DNA of 64,000 nucleotides, from NCBI RefSeq assembly GCF_027563345.1, contig NZ_JAMKBK010000003.1; one strand, 5' to 3'. Every line of letters begins with the position of its first letter. Within the stretch, counting starts at the first letter, position 1. The DNA comes from Psychrobacillus psychrodurans (GTDB lineage Bacteria; Bacillota; Bacilli; Bacillales_A; Planococcaceae). The position numbers were made by a program, and so were the translations under genes. Below the pieces are notes generated by a model. It made no database searches. It had not been told where the DNA came from and saw nothing but the letters and a program-made list of their open reading frames with translations. Positions 1-7,816 of the stretch are shown piece by piece.

Positions 1-557
1 CACTGGTTCTGATGCATTGTATCACGGGCGATTAACCAAGAAAGCATATCTTTAACACCACGATCGTTCGTCATTTCGTATAAACGACAAACCTGGAGCC
101 TTCCCTGCGATTCTGCATTTAAGTTAGCTCGAAAATCAGCAAGTAAGTTTCCACTTGCAATAATATAGTCTGCTGTCCATCTATTTCCTACACTATCTGC
201 TGGCATAGCACCAAGTCCAGACACTATAGCATGTTGGGGATTCATGCCCCCGAGTATTGCTCCGATAATCGGATTCTTGGCAGCTGTTTCTAAATCACCA
301 ACAGGTGCGCCATCTAACAATCTAGCAATCATGGTTGCAAGCATTTCAATATGTGCTAATTCTTCTGTACCCGTATCCATTAACAGATCTCTATATTTAC
401 CATCACCTCTTACACTCCACCCTTGAAACAAATACTGCATAGCAACAGAAATTTCTCCAAACTGACCACCTAATACCTCCTGTAGCTGCGTAGCAAATAT
501 TGGATCTGGTCTCTCCGGTTTTGCGTGATACTGTAACTCTTTAACGTGATAAAACAA
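1..557 (-). CDS. Manganese catalase (N-terminal part, runs off window)
   Basis: Dimanganese catalase, which disproportionates hydrogen peroxide in the cytoplasm or spore coat (CotJC/YdbD family). Only the first 185 residues are in the window. The ligand set expected from the well-studied Lactobacillus plantarum enzyme (Glu35, Glu66, His69, then a Glu near 148 and a His near 181) falls at E35, E66, H69, E149 and H182 if translation starts at the TTG at 557. That TTG has a GGGGGA ribosome site 7 bases upstream. An ATG farther upstream (about 574) would give a longer N-terminus without a good RBS. The motif EELAHIEML is diagnostic of the family. The gene is transcribed leftward, away from the repeat and the RNase J gene. 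Confidence 0.93.
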   Translation of the reverse strand, partial: MFYHVKELQYHAKPERPDPIFATQLQEVLGGQFGEISVAMQYLFQGWSVRGDGKYRDLLMDTGTEELAHIEMLATMIARLLDGAPVGDLETAAKNPIIGAILGGMNPQHAIVSGLGAMPADSVGNRWTADYIIASGNLLADFRANLNAESQGRLQVCRLYEMTNDRGVKDMLSWLIARDTMHQNQ

Positions 558-634
558 TATATCTTCCCCCATTATGTTTTTCTTCATTCCATCTATTTTA
601 TGAATAATTTATTTACATGTTACTAATATAAGTG

Positions 635-968
635 TGTCAATTTCATAATTACTTATTTCATTTAAAAATGCGAATGTTTACTTAATACCGCAATATATTA
701 TTCGTTTTTTTTAAAAAGCGATTCCTTTGATTGGAGTGGCAGGCGGCGACTCCAGCGGGAACAGCTCGAGCTGAAAGCCCCGCAGGAGAGACATTGGTCG
801 TACTTTGTTTGACCAATGTCTTTGCGACGAGTAACCGCAGGAGCATATGTTTTCGTATAACGAGGAGATTGAAGCCGTGCCCGCGGAAAGCGTCCGCCTA
901 GAGCGGAAATCAGCGTTGTTCGAATCTAACTATATAATATTCATTATGAAATTGATTCAAGTAAGTAA
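635..968 (+). repeat. MITE-like intergenic repeat, copy 1 (full length)
   Basis: A GC-richer segment (about 729-930) in AT-rich surroundings. It begins with TTGGAGTGGCAGGCGG and ends with CCCGCGGAAAGCGTCCGCCT, so the ends form an imperfect inverted repeat (AGGCGG outermost). Inside is a hairpin, ACATTGGTC pairing with GACCAATGT, followed by the conserved core GACGAGTAACCGCAGGAGC. AT-rich flanks on both sides (from about 635 and to about 968) also match the inverted copy at 15205-15492, so the repeating unit is about 300 bp. It has no ORF of its own and lies between the divergent catalase and RNase J genes. Confidence 0.85.
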
Positions 969-1040
969 ATTAAAAAACTCCTTATAAAACTAGAATATGA
1001 GGCAATACTTAGTATAGCTAGTTTGAATGGGAGGATAACG

Positions 1041-2711
1041 ATGAATACTGAAAACAAAAAAGTATCGATTTTCGCATTAGGTGGAATAAATGAAATTGGG
1101 AAAAATATGTATGTCATTCAATCAGATGACGATATCGTTGTAATTGACTGTGGTTCTAAATTTCCTGATGAAACTTTACTAGGAATAGATCTAATCATTC
1201 AGGACATTTCCTACTTATTAGAGAACGAGGATAAAGTGAGGGCTTTAATCGTTACACATGGGCATGAGGATCATATTGGAGGTATCCCTTATTTCCTTAA
1301 ACAACTTAATATCCCGCTATATGCAACAAACCTAACATTAGGTTTAATTGAGATTAAATTGAAAGAACATGGTTTATTAAGAAATACACAACTTTTCTTA
1401 ATAGACTCGGAATCCAAGTTAAGACTTGGAACAATAAAAACGTCCTTCTTCCGTGTAAGCCATAGTATCCCAGATTGTTTAGGAGTGGCTTTTCATACCT
1501 CTCAAGGAACAATTGTTCATACAGGAGATTTTAAATTTGACATGACACCTGTAGATGAACAAAATCCCGATATTCATAAAATGGCCGAACTTGGTCAAAA
1601 TGGTGTATTAATACTCCTTTCAGAGAGTACTAATGCAGAAAGACCAGGCTCTACTCCCTCTGAGCGTAAAATTGCAGACCATGTAGAAGAAGCGTTTAGA
1701 AAAGCACCAAGAAAGATTTTCATCTCCACGTTTGCTTCCAATGTCCACCGGGTACAAACAATAGTAAATGCCGCTATCAAAACTAATCGGAAACTGGCTC
1801 TATTAGGTAGAAGCATGGTAAATGTAGTGTCTGTAGCTATGGAACGAGGATATTTAAGTATACCCGAAGGAATGCTGGTTGATCAAAATGAAATCAATAC
1901 ATTGAATCCAGAAAATATTGTGATATTATGCACAGGAAGTCAAGGAGAACCTATGGCGGCTTTATCCCGGTTAGCAAGTTCAAGCTTCCGTCAAGTTGAG
2001 GTCCTTCCTGAGGACACCGTCATCTTTGCTGCTGGACCAATCCCTGGTAATGAAAAGAGTATTACCAGAATTATAGACAACTTATATACGTTAGGTGCCC
2101 ACGTTATCTATGGCTCAGGTAATGTCACAGGTATGCATGTTTCTGGACACGCTTGTCAAGAAGAGCTGAAACTTATGCTCACATTGATGAAACCAAAATA
2201 CTTCATCCCAATCCACGGGGAATATCGTATGCTTCATCATCACCAGCTTTTAGCAGAATCAGTAGGAGTAGAACGTGATAATATTTTTATCATTCAAAAC
2301 GGAGATGTAGTTGACATTGTTAATGAAGAGGCTATCCAAACTAGAAGTATTGAAGCGGGAAATGTCTTTGTTGATGGTTTTGGTATTGGGGATGTTGGCG
2401 AAATCATTTTACGTGACCGAAAATTACTTTCTGAGGATGGGATGTTAGTTATTGTTACTACATTAAGTAAGGCAAATGGCAAAATAATTTCTGGTCCCGA
2501 TACGATTTCACGTGGATTTGTATATGGGCCTGAGTCAGAGGCACTTATTAATGAAGTAAATCAAAATGTTCGGTCTACCGTTTCAAAAACCAGAGATACA
2601 AACAGAAATCAACGCGTTTTGAAACAAAACATTAAAAAGTCACTAGAAAAACTTTTATACAGTCGTACAAAGAGAAAACCTATGATACTTCCTATAATTA
2701 TTGAAGTGTAA
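1041..2711 (+). CDS. Ribonuclease J family protein (metallo-beta-lactamase/beta-CASP RNase)
   Basis: Endo- and 5'-3' exoribonuclease of the RNase J family, 556 aa, the same length as B. subtilis RNases J1 and J2. The metallo-beta-lactamase signature HGHEDH is at residues 73-78, followed by HSIPD, HTGDFKFD, the beta-CASP segment TGSQGEPMAALSR and HVSGHACQEE. All metal-binding positions look intact, unlike B. subtilis J2 with its degenerate HGHDEN. The C-terminus TKRKPMILPIIIEV is the usual family ending. ATG 1041 is chosen because GGGAGG lies 6 bases upstream; an upstream TTG at 1023 lacks an RBS. The neighbours differ from those of rnjA or rnjB in B. subtilis, so this could be the J2 orthologue or an extra paralogue. 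Confidence 0.93.
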   Translation: MNTENKKVSIFALGGINEIGKNMYVIQSDDDIVVIDCGSKFPDETLLGIDLIIQDISYLLENEDKVRALIVTHGHEDHIGGIPYFLKQLNIPLYATNLTLGLIEIKLKEHGLLRNTQLFLIDSESKLRLGTIKTSFFRVSHSIPDCLGVAFHTSQGTIVHTGDFKFDMTPVDEQNPDIHKMAELGQNGVLILLSESTNAERPGSTPSERKIADHVEEAFRKAPRKIFISTFASNVHRVQTIVNAAIKTNRKLALLGRSMVNVVSVAMERGYLSIPEGMLVDQNEINTLNPENIVILCTGSQGEPMAALSRLASSSFRQVEVLPEDTVIFAAGPIPGNEKSITRIIDNLYTLGAHVIYGSGNVTGMHVSGHACQEELKLMLTLMKPKYFIPIHGEYRMLHHHQLLAESVGVERDNIFIIQNGDVVDIVNEEAIQTRSIEAGNVFVDGFGIGDVGEIILRDRKLLSEDGMLVIVTTLSKANGKIISGPDTISRGFVYGPESEALINEVNQNVRSTVSKTRDTNRNQRVLKQNIKKSLEKLLYSRTKRKPMILPIIIEV

Positions 2712-2730
2712 GTAAATTGGAGGTAAACCA

Positions 2731-2982
2731 GTGGCTGATTCAGAAGAAAACTTTATTGAACAAGGTTATAAAAAATATTATGGGGATGAAATAGACATAT
2801 ACTTTCATCCCACTAAATGCACCCATGCTGCAAACTGCATTAAATACCTCCCTTCCGTTTTCAATGTTAATCATAAACCATGGATTTATCCAAATGGTGC
2901 TCTAAGAGAAGATGGCAAGCGTGTTGTTCATAATTGTCCCAGTGATGCCTTAAAATTTATAGATAAAAGAAACGTTCATTAG
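2731..2982 (+). CDS. YjdI-type (4Fe-4S) mono-cluster protein
   Basis: Small 83-aa iron-sulfur protein of the divergent 4Fe-4S mono-cluster family (Fer4_19, E. coli YjdI). The motif C30-x5-C36 and a later C69-P70 are in family-typical positions, with the conserved KPWI stretch between them. The start is GTG 2731, preceded by GGAGGT at 2719. It begins 19 bases after the RNase J stop and is probably co-transcribed with it, ending in the hairpin at 2974. Family members often sit beside a small GNAT-like YjdJ protein, which is absent here. The physiological role is unknown, and the link to RNase J is only positional. Confidence 0.85.
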   Translation: MADSEENFIEQGYKKYYGDEIDIYFHPTKCTHAANCIKYLPSVFNVNHKPWIYPNGALREDGKRVVHNCPSDALKFIDKRNVH

Positions 2983-3007
2983 AGGAGTCTCTAGTGAACT
3001 TTTTTTA
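2974..3007 (+). terminator. Intrinsic terminator after the Fe-S gene
   Basis: GTTCATTAGAG pairs with CTCTAGTGAAC (one G-U) around a 4-base loop and is followed by a run of T. It overlaps the last codons of the Fe-S protein gene. Confidence 0.85.
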
Positions 3008-3283
3008 TCTATATTATATTTGGGAAGATGATACGAACACTGGTTTCATCCTATTTAATAATTGAGTATTCACGTGATTTCGTGTCATCTTTTTTGGTGG
3101 CAACCTCTGCATGAATAGCTCCATACGTATCGGAAATTGACCACATTTCTATGTGACACTCTTCTATATAGTTTTAAGCATTTTATCTCCAAGTTTTTTA
3201 TTTTCAGAAAAAACATATTACTTTAGTGAGATTTGTTATAAAATGGATGAAGTGATTCTATTTAAGTGGATTGTGTTAAATAG

Positions 3284-3405
3284 AGCTGAAAGCCCCGTAG
3301 AAATATGTCCACAGACTAAGTTAAGCTAAATTGTCTGATAGCGCTTTCGGGGACCAACTTCCTGTTAGGCATGAAATTGAAGTAGCGCCAGCGGAAATTG
3401 CCCCA
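3284..3405 (+). repeat. MITE-like repeat, copy 2 (degenerate)
   Basis: Fragments of the same repeat as at 635-968: GAGCTGAAAGCCCCG near the start and TTGAAGTAGCGCCAGCGGAAA near the end, with the middle strongly diverged. The rest of the 3008-3505 gap holds no convincing gene; a long-range inverted repeat (AAGATGA...TCATCTT, 3024-3093) is visible but of unclear role. Confidence 0.55.
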
Positions 3406-3505
3406 CTATTTATGCATTACTACGCTAGCTTCAAAACATGAAAATGGGCTGAAACAACAATTAATTCGGATATCACTACTAAAATCTACTTATAAAGGAG
3501 TTTCT

Positions 3506-4324
3506 ATGTTAAATACTAAACAATTGAACGATATTGAAGCACTACAAAAAGAATGTGAAACACATGACAATATTCAGCTTAAGCTAAATTGGGATATGCT
3601 AAAAACTCGTTTCGACGATAATAATGATTTCCTGTTATATGAAAAGGATGAGCTGATTGCGTTTATGGGTCTATATCCCTTTGGAACGACGGTAGAGATA
3701 TGTGGCATGGTAAAACCACGGGAACGTAGAAAACACCATTTCTCTAAGCTATTTGAACAAGCTATATCTGTTGCTAGAATGCAAGGCTTTACAAAAATTT
3801 TGTTAAATGCTCCAGCTGGTTCTGAAGAAGCAAGATCGTTTTTGAACGTCAATAAAGCCGTTTATAACTTTTCTGAGCATCAGATGAAATGGGAACAAAC
3901 AGAATTAGAAGAAGTTCATGGATTTGATCTACGCTTAGCAGAACAAAGAGATCTACCTTTACGGATTCGTTTAAATGTTGAATCCTTTGGACTTAATGAA
4001 CAAAGTTCCTTAGAAATAGAAAATAGAGTCGATCTCGAAAAAGACAATAGCGTGTATATCATTGATGTTCAAGAGAAATCGATAGGTAAAATAAGAGTAA
4101 AGGTAGAGGATAACGAAGCCTGGATATATGGATTCAGTATTCTTCCCCACTTTCGCGGGAAAGGGATTGGACGTAAAGTACTCCAATATATAGTCAAAAA
4201 ATATTCAACAAAAGGCAATACTCTCCATTTAGAAGTCGAAACAGAAAATGCACATGCTCTAAATTTATACAAATCAATGGGCTTTCAAATTGTCCATGCC
4301 CAGGATTACTACACGTATAAATAA
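3506..4324 (+). CDS. Tandem GNAT-family N-acetyltransferase
   Basis: 272-aa protein with two GNAT folds. The N-terminal half (to about residue 130) is degenerate; the C-terminal half carries the acetyl-CoA binding motif A, FSILPHFRGKGIGRKVL, and the ending LNLYKSMGF. ATG 3506 has AAGGAG 5 bases upstream; the reading frame stays open farther upstream, but only into repeat copy 2. Substrate unknown. It is followed by a strong bidirectional terminator shared with the convergent GNAT gene at 4369. Confidence 0.85.
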   Translation: MLNTKQLNDIEALQKECETHDNIQLKLNWDMLKTRFDDNNDFLLYEKDELIAFMGLYPFGTTVEICGMVKPRERRKHHFSKLFEQAISVARMQGFTKILLNAPAGSEEARSFLNVNKAVYNFSEHQMKWEQTELEEVHGFDLRLAEQRDLPLRIRLNVESFGLNEQSSLEIENRVDLEKDNSVYIIDVQEKSIGKIRVKVEDNEAWIYGFSILPHFRGKGIGRKVLQYIVKKYSTKGNTLHLEVETENAHALNLYKSMGFQIVHAQDYYTYK

Positions 4325-4328
4325 TAAT

Positions 4329-4371
4329 AACCCTGATGTAACATTAGCTTTGTTACATCAGGGTTTTTTTA
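4329..4371. terminator. Bidirectional terminator between convergent GNAT genes
   Basis: Perfect stem CCCTGATGTAACA / TGTTACATCAGGG flanked by AA and TTTTTTT, placed between the stop at 4324 and the stop at 4369. The T-run overlaps the end of the minus-strand gene. Confidence 0.95.
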
Positions 4372-4911
4372 CTTTTTCCAATCACTTGCTAGCATTCCAT
4401 AAACCACATGATCGACATAATGGTCATATAACCACTCTGCCTGCCTTACACACCCCTCTTCTTTGAAACCTAATCTTTCAGGGATAGCTCTGCTTTTTTT
4501 GTTTTCCACTGCTGCCCGGATTTCCACACGATTCAATTGTAAATCCTGTAATGCATAATCTACAAATGCTTCAACTGATTTAGTCATTAACCCTAGTCCA
4601 ACATAATCGTTCCCTAACCAATAACCAATACTGGTCGATTTGTTATTCCAATCAATTTTATGAAAGCCTATAACACCAGCGAGGCTTCCATCATACCAAA
4701 TTCCAGCTTGAAAACCATTATTATCACAAAACTGTTTCATAGTCGATTGTATGAAATTTTTCGTATCGTCAGAAGTTCTAGTAAAATCAATAAAAGGAAG
4801 CCACTCTCTTAATGTATCCTTAGACTGAATTGTTAATGCGAACAAATGTTCAGTGTCCCGTAAATTTAGCATTTTTAAATTCGTTTTGTCATCTAATTTG
4901 AATAAAAACAT
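4369..4911 (-). CDS. RimL/RimJ-type GNAT acetyltransferase
   Basis: 180-aa single-domain GNAT of the ribosomal-protein-serine acetyltransferase group (B. subtilis YdaF-like). Markers are GYWLGNDYVGLGLMTKSV (acetyl-CoA loop), LNRVEIRAAVENKKSRAIPERLGF and a C-terminal DHVVYGML. The likely substrate is a protein N-terminus or small amine; no specific target can be read from sequence. The gene is monocistronic, with its start facing the dif-like site at 4938. Confidence 0.88.
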   Translation of the reverse strand: MFLFKLDDKTNLKMLNLRDTEHLFALTIQSKDTLREWLPFIDFTRTSDDTKNFIQSTMKQFCDNNGFQAGIWYDGSLAGVIGFHKIDWNNKSTSIGYWLGNDYVGLGLMTKSVEAFVDYALQDLQLNRVEIRAAVENKKSRAIPERLGFKEEGCVRQAEWLYDHYVDHVVYGMLASDWKK

Positions 4912-4937
4912 GTAATTTCTCCTAATTCCACAATTTT

Positions 4938-4965
4938 AGTTTACATAATATTAATATTTTAAACT
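4938..4965. other. dif-like site 1 (left border of maltodextrin locus)
   Basis: A 28-base segment beginning AGTTTACATAA, which is identical to one 11-base recombinase half-site of the B. subtilis dif sequence as I remember it. It continues with a 6-base AT spacer and the weaker inverted arm TATTTTAAACT, giving an 11-6-11 layout. It lies 43 bases past the repressor stop. Copies of the half-site occur in the same orientation at 15099 and 19642. The similarity is observed; a recombination function is inferred. Confidence 0.4.
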
Positions 4966-5007
4966 ATACTTGTTTTTGTACTTCTAATAATAGCTTATAT
5001 TATTTTA

Positions 5008-6030
5008 TCACGGAGCAACACCGCATGACTGTCTTATAACAAGTCTATGAGGTATTATAATTCGTTTAACAGGTTCATTTTCATTTTTTAATAGTTGTAT
5101 TAAGCTACTTACGGCTTGGTAACCAAGTTCTTTAATATTAATATCAATCGAGGTAAGTGGTGGTCTGGACATTTCTGCGAACAATGCATTATTGAAACTA
5201 ACGATAGATACCTTGTTGGGAATATCAATTTCCATTTCAGTGAGTGAATTCACAACACCAACTGCCATCAAATCATCCGTTACAAGCAAAGCTGTTGGTG
5301 GAATAGTTCTTCTCAGAAGTTCTTTGACCGCCTCTTGACCACCTTCTCGTAAAAAGTCTTCATGGATAATATAGTCTTCATTAAGTTCTATATTAGATGC
5401 TTTTAAGGCTTCTTTGTAGCCCTGAAGACGATCTATTGTAACGGTTAAACTTGGGCTCCCTCCAATAAATCCAATCTTATTGTGACCAAGTCCGATTATA
5501 TAATCAGTTGCTTCTTTAGCGGCCATATAATTGTCATTATCTACATGGGTAATTTTATCAACAAGATCAAATGGTTTTCCTATTACAACGAAAGGAAAGT
5601 TTCTTTTCGATAAATATGAAATAATCTTATCGTCCACCATGGAGTACAGTAGGATAATACCATCCACTCTGCCTCCTTGAACCATCTGTACTACACCCTC
5701 GTAGGAATCGAATTCTGTTTTCCCACTAGTCATTTGTAGTGCATAGTGATTTTCATGTACACCCTCGCTTAACCCTTGTATAACCTCAGAAAAGAATGGA
5801 TTTTGAAAAAACACGCCAGAAGAGTGAGGTAACACTAAACCTATCACTTTTGTTGATTGGCTCGCTAGACTCCGGGCGATAAAGTTAGGATGATATCCTA
5901 AATCATCCATTGCATCCCGTACTCGTTTCTTCGTGGTTTCACTTATACGGGGACTATTTGCAATCACCCGTGAAACTGTTGAAGGAGCAACATTAGCTTG
6001 CTTCGCCACATCTTTAATTGTAATTGCCAT
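5008..6030 (-). CDS. malR: LacI-family repressor of the maltodextrin operon
   Basis: 340-aa LacI/GalR regulator. The N-terminal helix-turn-helix and hinge helix (TIKDVAKQANVAPSTVSRV) are followed by a periplasmic-binding-protein-like effector domain. ATG 6030 is preferred because GAGGA lies 8 bases upstream; a longer frame to 6066 has no RBS. It is the last gene of the leftward operon, 42 bases after malL, so it probably represses its own operon and the divergent cyclomaltodextrinase, with maltose or a maltodextrin as inducer (inference from context). No strong terminator follows; the dif-like site 1 lies just downstream. Confidence 0.9.
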   Translation of the reverse strand: MAITIKDVAKQANVAPSTVSRVIANSPRISETTKKRVRDAMDDLGYHPNFIARSLASQSTKVIGLVLPHSSGVFFQNPFFSEVIQGLSEGVHENHYALQMTSGKTEFDSYEGVVQMVQGGRVDGIILLYSMVDDKIISYLSKRNFPFVVIGKPFDLVDKITHVDNDNYMAAKEATDYIIGLGHNKIGFIGGSPSLTVTIDRLQGYKEALKASNIELNEDYIIHEDFLREGGQEAVKELLRRTIPPTALLVTDDLMAVGVVNSLTEMEIDIPNKVSIVSFNNALFAEMSRPPLTSIDINIKELGYQAVSSLIQLLKNENEPVKRIIIPHRLVIRQSCGVAP

Positions 6031-6072
6031 TAGAAAATCCTCACTCTCTTTCTTTTCTATATCCATTATAAA

Positions 6073-7737
6073 TCACTTAAACAAATATACTCTTACTTCG
6101 TACGGTTTTAGAGATATAGCTTCTGATAGCTGCTCCGGTGCATCTATATAATTATATAATATTAGTTCTGTATTGCGTTGTGGAAGATGTTTTAATGTAA
6201 GTTCCGAACTATTTTCCCTGAAATTGCACAAAACAATTGTAAACTGATCTTCCATAGCTCGTGTATATATATATACATCCGGATGGTCTTCTTGTAATAC
6301 ATCATATTCTCCATAAACAAACACTGGATTTTCTTTTCTAACCTGAATCATTTTTTTATAGAAATGATAAATAGAATCATTATCCTCTAGCTGATTAGCA
6401 ACATTAATCGTCACATAATTTGGATTAACCTTCATCCAAGGTTCCCCTTCGGAAAATCCACTATTTAACGAACTATCCCATTGCATAGGAGTTCTTGAAT
6501 TATCTCGCCCATTCCTCCAAATTACCTCCATCACTTCTTGATGTGTGCGACCTTTCGAAATTTCTAACTCATAAAAATTCTTCATGCCAATATCATCATA
6601 ATCATCAATGGATGGGAACTGAACATTTGTCATTCCGATTTCCTGCCCTTGATAGATGAATGGTGTTCCTTGCATTAGGAAGTAGCATGCTGCTAGCATT
6701 TTAGCACTTTCATTCCAATATTCTTTATCATTTCCCCAACTTGAAACACTACGTGTCTGATCGTGGTTCTCAAGAAATAGCGCGTTCCAACCTTTTTCAT
6801 GTAAACCTTTTTGCCATTTAGTAAGTGTTTGCTTTAATGCAATTACATCTACAGAATTATTAAGAGCCTTGTTCCAAAGACCAAGATGTTCAAATTGAAA
6901 AATCATATCAAATTTTCCGTTCTCTTCTCCAACCCATTCATCAGCTTCATCAATACCAACACCATTTGCTTCTCCAACTGTCATAATATCGTATTTAGCA
7001 AAAGTCTCTTCCTTTAACTCTTTTAAATACTCTTGTATACCAGGTTGGTTCGTATGCATGTCAAATGAGGAAACATATTTTTCTTTATTGGGATTTGGCA
7101 TATTCGGCAATTCATCACGTTTTTTAATATGACTAATCGCATCTACTCGGTAACCATCGATTCCTTTATCTAGCCACCAATTCACCATTTTAAAAAGTTC
7201 TTTGCGAACGTCCGTATTTTCCCAATTTAAGTCAGGCTGCTTCGTCGCAAATAAATGTAGATAATATTGATCCGTCAGCTTATCATGCTCCCATGCGCTC
7301 CCAGAAAAAATACTTTCCCAGTTATTCGGTTCAAGCTCTCCAATGCCATCTCTCCATATATACCAATCCCTTTTAGGATTATCCTTAGAAGAACGTGATT
7401 CAATAAACCAAGGATGCTCATCGCTCGTATGATTAATAACTAAGTCAAGAATTAGTTTCATACCTCTTTTGTGAATTTCTGCTAAAAGCTCATCAAAATC
7501 ATCAATAGTACCATACTGCTCTGAAATGCCCTGATAATCACTTATATCATATCCATTATCTGCATTGGGTGACTTATAAAACGGGCTGACCCAAATAACA
7601 TCGACACCCAAATCCTTTAAATAATCTAGTTTAGTAATAATACCTCGTAAATCACCGATTCCGTCACCATTGCTATCCTTGAAGCTTCTTGGATACACTT
7701 GATAACTGACAGCTTCTTTCCACCATTTTTCTTTCAT
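6073..7737 (-). CDS. malL: Alpha-glucosidase / oligo-1,6-glucosidase (GH13)
   Basis: Cytoplasmic GH13 enzyme of 554 aa that removes glucose from short maltodextrins and isomalto-oligosaccharides. Catalytic residues are visible as nucleophile D199 (GYRVDAISH), acid/base E256 (TVGEANGV) and transition-state D327 (FLENHDQTR), close to the numbering of the B. cereus enzyme. The N-terminal WWKEAVSYQVYPRSFKDSNGDG is typical of the subfamily. No signal peptide. It lies downstream of the membrane-anchored amylase gene, so sugars cut outside and imported would be finished here. Confidence 0.95.
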   Translation of the reverse strand: MKEKWWKEAVSYQVYPRSFKDSNGDGIGDLRGIITKLDYLKDLGVDVIWVSPFYKSPNADNGYDISDYQGISEQYGTIDDFDELLAEIHKRGMKLILDLVINHTSDEHPWFIESRSSKDNPKRDWYIWRDGIGELEPNNWESIFSGSAWEHDKLTDQYYLHLFATKQPDLNWENTDVRKELFKMVNWWLDKGIDGYRVDAISHIKKRDELPNMPNPNKEKYVSSFDMHTNQPGIQEYLKELKEETFAKYDIMTVGEANGVGIDEADEWVGEENGKFDMIFQFEHLGLWNKALNNSVDVIALKQTLTKWQKGLHEKGWNALFLENHDQTRSVSSWGNDKEYWNESAKMLAACYFLMQGTPFIYQGQEIGMTNVQFPSIDDYDDIGMKNFYELEISKGRTHQEVMEVIWRNGRDNSRTPMQWDSSLNSGFSEGEPWMKVNPNYVTINVANQLEDNDSIYHFYKKMIQVRKENPVFVYGEYDVLQEDHPDVYIYTRAMEDQFTIVLCNFRENSSELTLKHLPQRNTELILYNYIDAPEQLSEAISLKPYEVRVYLFK

Positions 7738-7816
7738 GATTGAAGTACCCCTCTCGTGCTGCTCTTTCTTCTATCTGTTTCGATTACCATTTTAAATTGA
7801 GCCTATTAATAGATCA

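Noticed and set aside
244..426. 60-codon plus-strand frame opposite the catalase gene
   Set aside because: The minus strand encodes all manganese ligands of the catalase in this interval.
3024..3093. AAGATGA...TCATCTT long-loop inverted repeat after the Fe-S gene
   Set aside because: The loop is about 55 bases and a much better terminator lies just upstream, so it is probably coincidental.
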